Shown here: positions 21,944 through 33,640 of the stretch, in pieces | Position numbering within the stretch: the stretch's first letter is position 1 | Layout: each line of letters begins with the position of its first letter | Source of the DNA: Dactylonectria macrodidyma | Lineage: Eukaryota > Ascomycota > Sordariomycetes > Hypocreales > Nectriaceae | Assembly: GCA_020744425.1 (NCBI GenBank) | Contig: JAGMUV010000011.1 | Coordinates: forward strand, 1,736,001-1,800,000 | Direction: 5' to 3' | Length of the DNA: 64,000 nt | Translations under genes and position numbers: made by a program | Notes under the pieces: model-generated | Told to the model about the DNA's origin: nothing | The model's input: only the letters and a program-made list of their open reading frames with translations | Databases searched by the model: none

Positions 21944-23479
21944 GCTTGGTTTGTTGGGGCTGGTTGCACAGAAACAATCACTGAAATTATGTCGTTTCAA
22001 TATACGTATCATCTACCGAATTGTTGATTCACGTCTTCCTAAACACCGCGGATCACTCCTAGTTGCTCGCGAAGTCGCGAAAGCCTCGTCTGCCTTATGG
22101 CAAGGATGACTCGGCAGCCTGGCACTTCGTCGCTCGTCACACCATCTCAGATACTTGCTAATGTGCCTGAGCGAACTCGCCTCACATGGAACCCAGAGGG
22201 CTCGGCGACTGAGAGGTGAAGTAGTGATATTGGAGACAGGCGTCATTGCCTCACGCCCCCTTTCTCCAAGTAGCCTCGGGTTGATAATGGTTTCTCTTTA
22301 CATTTTGCTCCATTGGTCAGTGGGGGTTTAAGCATGCATAACTGGCGGGTTCAATTCGCTCTAGTCAAAGCCTCCACCGCTCCTACCTGCCGCTACTTCT
22401 CGGTGAGGAGAGAAGCAGCCAAGCTAGCGAAGTCTGCATTGTCAAGCAAGCCCCCGGTTAAATCGAGACGGGGTTCTCCGCAAACTTAGAGCTGGATACT
22501 TCTTGTGTCTTCTTATATTCATCAAACATCATTGCAGCGACCGTGGTGGAGATTTATGGCACTCTAGGTATCGTACGTGTAGAACAAACGCCGAGGTCGC
22601 TACGTAGAATTTACGCAAGTCTGCGTACATACGCGAGCCCTGCCGGATGAAATCAAGCCCGATCTGGAGAGAGAAAGGCGGGATAGACGGTCCTGCGGCG
22701 CTGTCGAGCTAGTCGTGTGATAGCCCTTTGGGGCTTCGTCACATCTCGTATCATAGGGGTTAAGGCGGAATGAATCTATGGAAATTGACTTTAGGCTGAG
22801 AAATTTAGTGCTTACGAATGCCAGTCGCACTGAGTGATTTGGAGATATTTTGCCCAGCTGAGAACGGGTGGCGTTTTATTAGGGTGTTGGCAATGAATAG
22901 TGTTGTAGATATGCATAATGTGATGGGGCTAGTCCGGCTGAGCTGAGAGAGTGCAAGTCTAGACCCTGATTCCTCCTCCAATGGTCCCGCATACAGAACG
23001 CCTCATGAGCGGCTGATGATATTTGGCTACAGGGGCCAAGGAGCTAGTTTGAGTAACAGATCAATAAAGTTGCTCACATATCAATAGTGTAGTTTTCGCA
23101 GCCAAAAAATGAGGCTCTTATCGAGGGGTAGCGGAAACCTGAATGGCAAGGGTATGAAGTCACGGCAAGGGTCAACTGTCCATCACCAATCTGGGCACAT
23201 ACTAGCGTGCAATAGAGCTTGACGTGCGTAATGCCCACTCTATGTTTCCGTGTTGACTCGTCAGAGAGCTTTTTCTCGCACTTGCAGGACAAACGGGCAG
23301 CCGTTACCAGGCAAAACTCCTACCCGAGTGCGAAGTTGTGATAGCTTCACCCGGGCTTCCTCTTCGGGAGCTGTCTGCACATCCACTTCAACAGCGGCCG
23401 AGGTCTCATGAACACAACAGACACGAAGTAAACAGCCCAACCGAGACATCGCGGCTCGCCGCCATATCCCCAAACCACA
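21944..23479. other. Intergenic region with no recognised gene
   Basis: About 1.5 kb. Short frames of 70-76 codons on the minus strand (22013, 22600, 23074, 23261) have no motifs. The 23300-23479 part precedes the membrane-protein start and should be its promoter and leader. Confidence 0.45.
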
Positions 23480-26241
23480 ATGGCGTTGACAGTCCCGACG
23501 CTACAAATGCTCCCTCCCGAGGCCCTGACAACGGTATGGACGTACCCAACAGAATGCGCGTCCAAAACCCCCAATCTCGCAGGTGGTCATTGTGTCGAAC
23601 TTGTGTGCGAGCAGGTCGGAGTACGAACGGATTTTGCCTTCGTTAACTATCCCTACGAAACGGCCCCCTTTGAGGTCGCGATATCGAGCTGTTGGCCTCC
23701 CGACTTCTACCACTTGGCGTACTATTCTCCCGCAATTGCTTGTCCAGAAGGTTTCGTGACGGCGTCAACGGGATCTCCAATTCCAGCGCAAGTGACAACC
23801 GGCTTTGAGAGTTTTGTCTTTTGCTGTCCGTCGTGAGTCATTCAACATTCCAGAGAAATAATCACAAAGCCGTGGTTTTGATCAGCCACCACTCTGGCCT
23901 TCCAGGAGGCGAAGTGACGCTGACTGTGCCAACCTTTCGAATAGCCAATTCCCGTCCATCTTCACAACTCACAGCTGGTCGGCATGCATGACGACTTCAA
24001 CTATGACCGAACCGACCGACCTGCCCATTGCCATGGAAGTATATCTCACTGCGACAACATCGGTTACGAATCTAGTAGTGACAGAGACCTACTACAAATC
24101 CGAGAGCACAGTCGGCACCTATTACTATAGCGGAAGCGAAGTCGTAACTTTGCTCCACCCCCCGGTACAAATGTATATTCCGGAGGCTATGAAGCATGAC
24201 GTAGAGGATTCAGACCAGAGCAGCGCGAAAGGATTCACGCTTTTCGGAATGTCGTATGTAGTCTCCATCGCAATCACCGCCGGTATCTCCCTTGCCGGTC
24301 TCATATCACTCTGCTGTTGCTTCTACTTCTGTCGGTCCTGCCAGCGCCGTCGCCGTGAAGGGAAACGGCGTTCCCAAAGCGAGTCGGGTGGTTTGAGCGG
24401 GTATTCACCCAGGCCATTCGAGATGAGCTGCTCTCACGGTCTATCACAGCATTGCTCGCGTCCACCGAATTCTGACTGCTGCGCCTGTCGAGACACGCGA
24501 ACGCCACAACCACTGCTGGATAAGCGAGAGAGGACATCGACCTACTGCCAGCCATGCAAGGAGTACTGGGCAGTTGCACCACCGACACTATGGCCTCCAT
24601 CCTGGAGATCTTCACCTCCGACTCCGCCGCAGGCTTCAGGAACGCCCTGTCCGCATCAGACCATGCCCCTTTGCCTAGAACTCCGTGGATATCCTGTGCA
24701 ATGCTGCACCTGCCGCGACAAGCGCATTGCTGTCCTCTCTAAAGCCCAGCGCCTCGAAAGTTGCTGCCAGACCTGCAAGCTTTTCTGGCAAGACATACCA
24801 CCGAAACTCTGCCCGCGTGAATGGAAACTTGACGAGCTTCAGTGCCCGCACAACCGCAGTCAGGCGTGCCAGGAGGTCAATGGTGGCGAGGCCAGCTGCT
24901 GTGCGTGCAAAGACGACCGGACGATGCGGCTTTCCAAGACAGAGAGAATGGGCCTGTACTGCACATCTTGCATCGAGTTTTGGAATAAAAAGCCCGTCGG
25001 CGAACTACCGTCAAGTTGGAGGTTGGTGTGTGGCCATGGAGCTATTGGGAAGACGTGCATCTTCGCAGATGAGGTAGGTTGTTGTTGTGCTTGCACCGAT
25101 GGCAGGACGGGCGAGCTTTCCAAGGAGAAGCGCCTCAACTCTTACTGCTTGAGTTGCAAGAGAGGATGGAATGTCACGACCGTCCAAAATTGCCCTCCTG
25201 AGTGGAAACTCAGATGTTCTCACAACCGTGCCTGGGCATGGGAAGCTGCCGCGCCTGTCGTGAGGGGTCGGACGGGGCCGTGCTGTTGTGCGTGTCGCGA
25301 CAGTAGCAAGGGTTACAAGACCAAGAAAAGGCGTTTGAGTTCATACTGCTTTGAATGCAGAATGTTTTGGGAGGGGACCCAAGATGTTCTATGCCCCAAG
25401 GAATGGGGTTTATCGGGTTGTGCACACGACGGATTGTCTCGCACATGCGAACGATCCGGACTGCCGAAGGATCGTTGCTGTGCTTGTACAGATACGAGAA
25501 AGGATCCTATTCAGAAAATGGCGAGGACAAAGACGTACTGTGCGTCATGCCAGAAGTCTTGGTCAGGCACGTCAGACGCTGCATGTCCACCAGAATGGCG
25601 GCTTGGCGAGGTCCGCACATGGACAACAACCTGCCAGGCGCACCCGGCCGCTAGATGTTGTGTGCAGACGACGGACCAAGTTCAAAGGTGCTGTGCGTGT
25701 CGGGATTTGGAGAAGAAAGGGACTATTCCGCATCGTTCAGCCGCGTACTGTTCCGAGTGCAGCATCTACTGGAACAAGCAGCCGGCGCAAGCATGGCCTT
25801 TTCCTGTTTCTTCAACTGATGAGTGGTTGTACCAAACGTTCCCGACCCTTAAGCTCTTGCCGAATGGTAAGATTCCCAGTGCGCGGATTCACTTCCCAGA
25901 AGAGCCAGCGCCGAATTTCCAATTACTGGATGAAGGACCGCGATACGGTCCAGTCCGGCTTGGTACGGATAACCCCATCAACCAGGTGTCTCCATCATCG
26001 ACCACAAAGGTGGTCTCCGCGTCGAACCCGGAAACTCACCCAGCAGAAAAGCCCTGGAGACCTCAGAGAGACGTACCGCACCGTGGTAAGCTGCAATGCC
26101 AGATAAGTTTTGTTTTCCTTAACTAATGAAACTCAAGCCCGTGCTGTCACTCGCGAAGAGAGACAGAGACAGAAGGATCAGGAAGGACTGCAGTATGGCG
26201 CACCGCGTTTTGCCGTTGGTCTAGACGGAACGCTTCAATGA
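23480..26241 (+). CDS. Membrane protein with fungal ectodomain and seven tandem Cys-His repeats
   Basis: Three exons, 23480-23832, 23906-26085 and 26138-26241, encode 878 aa. The second intron (52 nt, CTAACTAATG branch) replaces an apparent early stop with a 35-residue tail ending GLDGTLQ. The ectodomain follows a common fungal plan: LTTVWTYPTEC, SCWPPDF..LAYYSPAIACPEGF, then ..FVFCCPS. One membrane span lies around residues 229-258 (VVSIAITAGISLAGLISLCC), followed by a Cys cluster and a basic stop-transfer stretch, CRSCQRRRREGKRR. The cytoplasmic part holds seven repeats of about 62 residues from residue 293 to about 750, each C-x-H ... C ... CCxC-[RKT]-D ... YCxxC-x3-W ... P-x-x-W. The last copy has lost CxH. 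The Cys/His pairs look like zinc ligands. I know no described protein with this layout. A receptor or scaffold role is inferred from topology only. Confidence 0.85.
24429..25790 (+). repeat. Seven coding repeats of about 62 codons (CxH/CCxC/YCxxC)
   Basis: Copies begin near 24429, 24648, 24843, 25029, 25215, 25419 and 25632. Shared positions are an opening CSH/CPH/CGH/CAH, a lone Cys, CCAC or CCTC followed by a basic or Thr residue and Asp, then YCxxC (SCCQTC in copy 2), a Trp three to four residues on, and PxxW near the end. Copies 3, 4 and 6 are most regular; copy 1 is followed by a Pro-rich spacer and copy 7 lacks CxH. DNA identity between copies is low, so the duplication is old or under selection for the ligands only. 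Confidence 0.85.
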
Positions 26242-28578
26242 TAGTTTGTTGCTGAAGCTCCCGAGTGTAATTCTTAACTAGATAGTCTTAATCAGGTATG
26301 AATGAAAGGATGTTGATATGACTATTTTGAAAATGATATCATCTGGCTGCACACGAACCATGAATTAGAAAAATGCTTAAATGCAAATTCACACCCTATA
26401 CGGAGTACAAGCATTTCAACTCGGCAGTGCGTAGCCATATTAGGATTAGTTGGTGTATTGAATAGGTTTAGTGCGCAAATAACCGATGCAATGCACAAAT
26501 TATCACCAAATTCCCTTCTGCGTTCTGTTCCTTCAGAGCGTTCCTTTAGTGCTACGAACTACCTTCATTGTAAGCTTCGGAATCGGCTTAAGTCCACTTA
26601 GCACTGACAAGGTCACCTTCGCCTATATGAACAATCGGGTGCTAAAGAGGCTCAAGACGGTCAAAGATAATCCGGCAGAACATATGGCTGTCAAAAACTG
26701 GGAGACAGTTGATGTTGACCGGCTGATAAAGATAGAAAACGCCTTCCAAGACTCCATTGTTGTGGATGGCTGGGCTTGGGAAGAGACCGACATGGAAAAT
26801 AGTAGGGATGAAATAAACATTAGCCAATGAGGGGTTTTGACATGTAAAATACCTCGAGGTTTCTGACGTCAAAAACCTTGGTCAGATAGGTAAATTACCG
26901 TTCGGTAGATTACCTCGACGGAACCCTGGGCCCGAGGCGACCCGAGCCATCCCAGGCTATGGAATTGTTCTGGTGGGCGAAACCGTAGCTAGCTGCTCCG
27001 TTCGGGGACAGGGAGCCGTCCGGGTATACTATCAAGGTGAGTGGGTTCACTGACTGCGTCCATAGAAGGAAGGTACCTAGACTGGAGTAAAGCAGAAGAT
27101 AACCGTATTGAGGCCCAGGTCGCTAACGAGATGGGAGAAAATCCTCTTGGAAGCAAAAGAAGAGGTGTGGGTGATATCTGGAGAAGGATAGAAAAAGATA
27201 CTGAGGAGCAAGAAGCTTTACACGCAGCTGATAGGTAAGTAGAACAGTGTATCGTAGTCAAACCATAATATAACAGAGGAGTAAGATGGAGGAACCTCGC
27301 TTCCGAAGTTCAGGGCTGGGCTCGGCTCCGGCTTCACTCAACCCCGACCATCAAGGTAATCCGGCTTCTTGACCAATCATATAGGAAAGTTCAATCACCC
27401 AACACTACAGCTTAGTCTTGATCGCGCCGTTGCCTGCCTCACCCTAGGGCAGCTAAGGAAGTGGGCAGAAAAGCGAGCCTGTTACTATTACACATCCCGG
27501 CGTTGCAGGTGGGATCGGACCTTTCTCATATTTGCCGTAGTCTGACAATATGCCGAAACCGCTTCTAATTTTAAATATAGCTTACTAACGGACTGCTATT
27601 CCTATCCTTTGACGATAGCTATACTATTTCCCTTTCAAATATTAAATATTTCCTAAGCTATTACTTCGATAAGGCTATCTTATGATCGCTCTTGCTTTAA
27701 TTTCTTTACTGACTTATAAATATAACTTCCCTATAAGATCCTTATACTAAGGTTTATATCTATATTAATAGCAATACTGGAGATTTAATTAACTACCTCG
27801 CCATTACCGAACTCTGTAAGGGATGGCTAATATATTATAATGCTTTAGCATGGAAGAACTTTCGCTCTCTATTCTTTGATAATGCAATAATATGGATAAG
27901 TGAGCAATTTGTCCCCCTTTCCATCCGTAGTCTAGTTGTACTGGGTTTCTATGATGTTGAATTGCGCTGGGATTAAATATATTCATAGTTCCTCTTAGAA
28001 CCTCTTTCCAGAACCGTTTCCTAAGTGACGTGTTTATGCAATGATGTGAAATCATCTGGTAGATTAGAGAATGCAGGGGCGTTTTTGGTTCTAGATAAAG
28101 GCTGTCCGCTCCATTAAGGTCGAGTTGCTGGTGGGACGAAGTCAAAATAACACATTTCTATGGAGATACTAGTGCTTATCTTCAGCTTGAAGGGAGGTCT
28201 CTAGGACACCTCGGTGCCTTGTATTCTACCTGTTGTCGAGAGCAATGATGATAGTGGTGACATTGAGCAACTTCTGCAACACATGAAGGCAGAGGCAATC
28301 GTATTGTTTTCATTGGCTACGAAGGTTGACGTGGATATTAAAGAAAGGCCTTGAAATTCGAGTGAGTGATCTCTTCCCTGCCAATTACTCCTTGTAAAGA
28401 GTGTGAGATATCGCATTCAGTATACAGACCATTACTGCGCTGTGCATGAGTGGAGTGTTCATTCCTTCTGCCGTCGTGGCGAAACTGAAACATGAGAAAA
28501 TGTAAATCCAAAGAAAAACTGTACCCAAGAGAACTCTCCATCACACCACATTGCCGGAACCAACCTTTGGTTTGAGTC
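26242..28578. other. Intergenic, including an AT-rich decayed island
   Basis: A 114-codon frame at 26486-26830 (plus) and a 65-codon frame at 27041-27238 (plus, WSKAEDNRIEAQVANEMGEN, very charged) look protein-like but match no family I can name; they may be transposon relics. From about 27540 to 27860 the sequence is strongly AT-rich with many TA steps, as expected of RIP. GGTTTTGAC near 26833 and GTCAAAAACC near 26868 form a short inverted pair. Confidence 0.35.
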
Positions 28579-30506
28579 CTACCACCGTCGGAAAGTCCTC
28601 GACTTCTCCGTCCCGGCGTGCGAATTTGATCCTAGGTCAGGGGCTGCCGAAATCACATCCGGAGCCGGGGTTGAAGAAACATGTTGTGAGACTTGCTGAG
28701 GTGGCTTTTCCTGCGGCGTTTGTATTTCCTCTGCCGTTGCACTAACTAACTTCGGCGAGTCAGTCTCGGACACCACCGGATTTGGTGGCTGATCCAGCGG
28801 TGTAGGGACTTCCTCTACCGTCGCAGTCGCTGGCTTCGGCGGGTAAGTATCCGACATCATTAACATTGGCGGCGACGTGTATTGTGTCACGGATGATTCT
28901 GGTTGTTGCGTTAGGGAGCTATCTTCCGGATCATTTTCCGCCTCCATCTCCCTCTTCCTGAGTTCCCTGGCGTCCCTTCGGCGAGACGTAGCAGCTGTGA
29001 GATGGGTTGCCGGTCAGTTGCTAGTTGATCTCAAATGCAAAGGGTAGGAGAGCAACAACTTACAGCTAAACATCTCCAAAAGAGTAAAGAGAATAAGAGC
29101 GGATGTGAAGATGGGTACTAATTGACCGAACGAAGTAGCGTCGTTCTCTGGGTTGAGACCATATTGGTTCCGCTCCAGCCACCCCGAGCCTTGAACCCAG
29201 TCTCTCAGGCCTGAAACATACTTCCCTGACTCGACGACAGTCCACATGCAGATGCCAATGCCACCTAGGTAGTAGATAGTTAGGACATAGTGGCCTACCC
29301 ACTTGAGATGCCGAATGACCCTCTGCTCGTTTGTCTCCTCGGGGAAAGTGCCGACTCGACTGACTCTTGTGACGGGAGTTGGTGTGGCCTGGTCCTGCTG
29401 CACCGGCCGTCCTCTCTTTGGCCAAAGCCTCTCGACGATTCTTCTGGTGACCCTGACAGCGACTCTCCAGAAAGCTTTGACCATTCTCTTGCGGCGGCCG
29501 TTGCGGTCACGGCGGCTGCCCCTGCGGATGAGCATGGCAAGCTCCATGGTGACGGCGACGGTGTACCACAGCAGGATGATGAGATACTTGTTCCAGCCTT
29601 CGATGCGGTTCCCTGGGTTGCTGAACACGAAGGAATCCTTGACTTTTCCGGGGGAGAAGGATGTACCGAGCGTTTCACCCAGCTGTGTACCATTGGACTG
29701 AAAGCAAGCGGCAGCTAGGAAGAGAGGGCTGGTCGTATCATCATGCTGGGGGATCTTTGTCGGAAATACGTCGTCCATGGCTGCGTTCTGGTTCGAGAGG
29801 AGCAGACCCGTGACCAGAAACACACCGGTCATGCAGATAACACGCAGGACCGCAAGCCAGAGATACTCCCAGTAGTCCCGTACGACAGTGATAGCCATAA
29901 GATGTGTCGCGCATGTGAGGAGCATCAGGTTGGCGACTATGTTGTAGTGGTAGGCCGTGATGACGCACCCACGGAAGTAACGGAGGGTAAGGGCATATGC
30001 AGCACCAGTGAAGATCTGGGCGTCGCTGCAGGAGAGGACCATGCCCTGGAGGATCTCCGAGAAGCCGGGCTTGATTTTCTTCCGGCGAGGGGGGGCAATG
30101 CCATTTAGCAGAATGAAGTCATCCCCGCATCTCTGGAACGGGAAGATGCGATGCTTGACCATGCCCAGAACGACGACGATAAAAGAAAGTGTCAGGGAAA
30201 AACTTGTAACGCCAAGGAAGGTTGCGAAGATCTGCCAGGGTCAGTTTCGATTAGAGGCATGCAGCCACAAGCCAAGGGACATAACTTACTCCTATCCCAG
30301 CAATGTCGGCATCACCCTGGAATTGTCCCTTTTGAATGTCTCCGAGTGCCTTTATTATTGTCTTGTTACGGTCTACATAATCGACCGTGCAGTTGAGGGT
30401 CACATTGTAGTGCCTACAGGTTAACAAGAGGTTAGCTTGTTGAAGAGGAAAGATGAAGGAATGCGACGCACGAGTAGCACTGTCCTCGAGAGACGTAGGC
30501 ACCCAT
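28579..30506 (-). CDS. Fungal multi-span membrane protein with Pro-rich repeated tail
   Basis: Four exons: 30506-30472, 30413-30290, 30231-29064 and 28994-28579, encoding 580 aa. The start MGAYVSRGQCYS is joined to a short luminal segment with N-glycosylation sites (NVT, NCT, NKT) and the DADIAGIG motif common just before the first span in a large uncharacterised ascomycete membrane family. Hydrophobic spans follow: TFLGVTSFSLTLSFIVVVLG, ILQGMVLSCSDAQIFTGAAY, MLLTCATHLMAI, LAVLRVICMTGVFLVTGLLL, YLIILLWYTVAVTMELAML, HYVLTIYYLGGIGICMWTVV and LVPIFTSALILFTLLEMF, so about seven. A basic cytoplasmic loop lies between spans five and six. The last exon is a soluble Pro/Thr/Glu-rich tail containing a 28-residue duplication. 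Function unknown; no transporter signature is seen. All four junctions keep the frame, which supports the model. Confidence 0.85.
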
Positions 30507-33237
30507 AGTAGCCTGAGCTCCTAATCAAGTAGCTAGGGCTTAAAGTGGGATTGTTTTAAAAGAGGGGTAATTACAGCAAGAGACTCAAACAAGTTGTCCA
30601 GAGGACCTAGTCAGACCAGAATTGAATCCAGACAACTCTCCTTGTTGGATGATCAGTTACGGGGTCCTTGGCATATAAGTAAACATTGCAATACTCCGGG
30701 CAATTTCGGGGCAGCGAAAATAACGGGAGGCTGGTCAACAGTGCACAGTGTCTGAACAGTTCGAGCAGCATTCAGCCCTCTGAGAAGGTGGTTGAAAGTG
30801 CAACTCTTGTTATCAGCGCAACGCGGCCCCCAGACTTGGCGGACGACGTCACTGGCCATTGTTGCGAGTGGCGCTGTTTCTGTGCTACACTTGTATGCAT
30901 TGACGCGTTATCACATCTCCCGGGTCTTTCAGTATATGAGGGACTGAGGATGGAGCGAAGAAAGTGCAAGTACTTCCGTCGAGCTGAAAGTCACAAGGTG
31001 ACATAGATGCAAGCCACAGTCGGGAGGACTTTTTCGCCCAATGTCTCATTGGGTGCTGATGTTGGTTTTCTCGCACTGACCGCCTCGTGATAGAGACTGC
31101 AACGATCACGGCACTGCGCCTCAATGCTTATTGAGCCAATTGAGGCTGTTTTATTTTTGTAGCTGTCCTTCCAGTGAGAGCCTGATTTTACCTGCAATCC
31201 TTTTGGTTCTGCCCTCAGTTATCTCTTGCCCCCAGACAACCTCTTTGACTTGACGCTAAGCATCAAAGCATGGGCAATTTCAAAAGCGAGGAGGATGCCA
31301 ACTTCCGGCGGGTTGCCAGACAATCGGCACGCTGGGCAAGGAAGCTCGCAAACCCGGATGCCGACATGACCTTTTTGGGTGCCATCAACTCGTTTTCAAG
31401 AGCAGAATGCGGCAAACATGAACGAGTTACATTTGGAGGGGGGAAGCACTAGAATCAGAAGGATTTCAGGCTAGTTAAATTTATGCCCAATTCATCGACG
31501 TCGATAAGACGAATGAACGCCACGGGCATGAATGGCGGGCTCTCGGCTTTTGCTGCAGGTGGCGGTAACGAGTGATAATGCAAGCCACATTCACGTTGCT
31601 CAACAGCCGCTGGGAGACACAAACCCATGTCAGTTTCACACATGACCGTTTCTCAAGGGAGGGATCACCCAGCGCCACCTCAGTCATAACAGAGCACAAC
31701 ACGGCACAAAGCTTCATTACAGGAGAGGGACGGGCTTAGAGATCGACTCCAGGAGGGCATATTGATTGAGACCCCGCCACGAGAAACGACGCTCCACATT
31801 CCGTGATCAGGAGCACCTCATCTGCTCCAGGCGAGCCGCCCAGATCTCTAGGTTTACTGCGAGCCGAGCCGCTCACCACTAGGTTTTGGCGTTATCACAT
31901 TGCCTGTTGAGCATCCGAACGAACCAAACAGCGAGTGTAGGAATAAAATCACAGAAAATAATGAATTGCCGACAGGATGGCGTCAGCCACAGTGAACCAA
32001 TAGCCAAGGCTTCGGTGCGAGGGCCGTCGCAAAAGGACTAGCGAGCAGAGCGATAATGAGTGGCGTACACCACTGTAAATCAGCAAATTGCTGGCGGGTA
32101 GAGTCAACTCGTAGGACTTCTCCGCGGCGCTGGCAGATTAGGTACGTAGGACAGCTGCCTGCATTCTTCGCCAATCTAATGCAAAGAATGACTGCGAAGG
32201 TGGTCGTACTTGAGTCTTGAAGCACGTGTTCAAACTCTTGAGCTCTCAGGAGTCAGCTGGGTACCTGTCAGGGTAGATTTACCGGGGTGGCCTGAAGGGC
32301 AGGGAAAGGTAGGTATTCTCATATTGCGAAGTTTTCACTTAGCGAGCTTTCCACGAGTGCTCGCTGAGCGTTCCAATAGCCTTGTGGTCAAAAAGGCTCC
32401 AGCCGAAAGGAAGTGAGATCGTCATCGCTATACGTAGCGCATACGACCTTTACACTCCTCGACGACCAAGTAGCTTCTCACTCCAGTCAGAAATTGATTT
32501 CAGAACCCCACAACTGTTGCTATATAAGTGGGATGGAATGGTCCCAAATGCATTGTTTCTCCAACCTAATTTCAACCTCACCCCCGGCAGCACAGGAGAA
32601 CTTCGTGGGGGACAGAGTTGGAGTAGTGGAGCACTGGGTGATCAATCCCGATGTTGGAGAGAGGGTGGTTAAATCCCGAGCAATTACTCCACAACCATTG
32701 GAGATTCCAAGATCCCGAAGCTTCAACCTTATCAAAGTAAATACGGTACTGGGGCTAAGGTACCTTGGGGTATCCGTATACGGATACAATTGCATAGAGT
32801 TCAGGTAGGAATGAAACGGAACCACCGGACTGTTTAAATACTCCTTCAATTCTTTATTGGTTGGAGAGATATTGAGTCGAATACACGTTTAATAATATTG
32901 AAACGGAACCTTGTCAATATACTAAGGAAAATCTGCCCATCGCTCGCAAGGAGGAGGCACGAAGTGGCGGCACAGCGACCTTGGTGAATGTAGGCAGCAA
33001 TGCGTTTCAAACTCAACGTTTTAGCCCCAGCGCTGATATCGGTCTTGATGCCAATTTAGGCAGGTAGGCGGAATTTCATCAGTCCAGTTTGTCTGCCCGT
33101 GTTGGTAGAGGATGACCCAAAATGCGTGAAAGATCGTCGACTAACACGACATAAAAGACGAAAAACTACTCGACTGTGAGCTAATGAGTTACTCGTCATT
33201 GGTATTGTCTCAAACATAACATAGGTTACTTGCAAAC
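30507..33237. other. Intergenic region, one possible small ORF
   Basis: About 2.7 kb. A 60-codon plus frame at 31270-31452 (MGNFKSEEDANFRRVARQSA...) is charged and plausible as a small protein, but no homologue comes to mind. Other frames here (30686, 31481, 31983, 32413, 32520, 33056) have no motif. A perfect 18-bp palindrome lies at 32770-32787. Confidence 0.35.
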
Positions 33238-33640
33238 ATGAAGCCATCTTCTTTCCTGTCGGGCCTTCTCTTCGATTTGTCGTCTGCGACAACCTCTATG
33301 GCTGCCAAATCTTTCTCGGCCTCCAATCTCTATTATGCTGCAGGCCTAACAGACCACCAGCAGGCGACCCTTTTCCAAGGCCTGCAGAGTGCGGGTGTCA
33401 AAGTTTTGCGCGTATGGCTTGACGGCGAGTTCCCCTTTTCTCCTCTAGAGAGGTCCTTTATCAAATACTAATGTGTAGTATCTAGACCAACAGGGTGAAA
33501 CAAAGGGGACTACCATCAATGACTTCAACACAACTGACAACCGCCAAAATATAGATTTTCTTCACCAGCAACGTCCTGGGCCAGGACTTGCTGGTGCGCA
33601 CCACAAACGTCCCGTACGCTACCTCGTCTTTCCAAAATCT
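33238..33640 (+). pseudogene. GH5-type glycosidase fragment (5' end only)
   Basis: The frame opens with a signal-like leader and then FSASNLYYAAGLTDHQQATL and LQSAGVKVLRVWLDG. This matches the N-terminus of fungal GH5-clan cellulase/mannanase-like secreted proteins, in which NLYYAAGL and VLRVWLDG are conserved. It stops after 77 codons. In a shifted frame the next bases still read QGETKGTTIND, which fits the following family block. After that no homology is visible, and the catalytic Glu residues are absent, so this is a truncated, frameshifted relic. Confidence 0.5.

Noticed and set aside
22340..22400. Possible tRNA (GGGTTCAATTCG resembles a T-arm)
   Set aside because: No matching acceptor, D-arm or anticodon stem could be drawn around it.
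25351..26106. 251-codon frame overlapping the seven-repeat gene
   Set aside because: Arg-rich shadow frame; the Cys repeats lie in the other frame.
26486..26830. 114-codon frame as a real gene or hAT transposase end
   Set aside because: No diagnostic motif or promoter; recorded only within the intergenic note.
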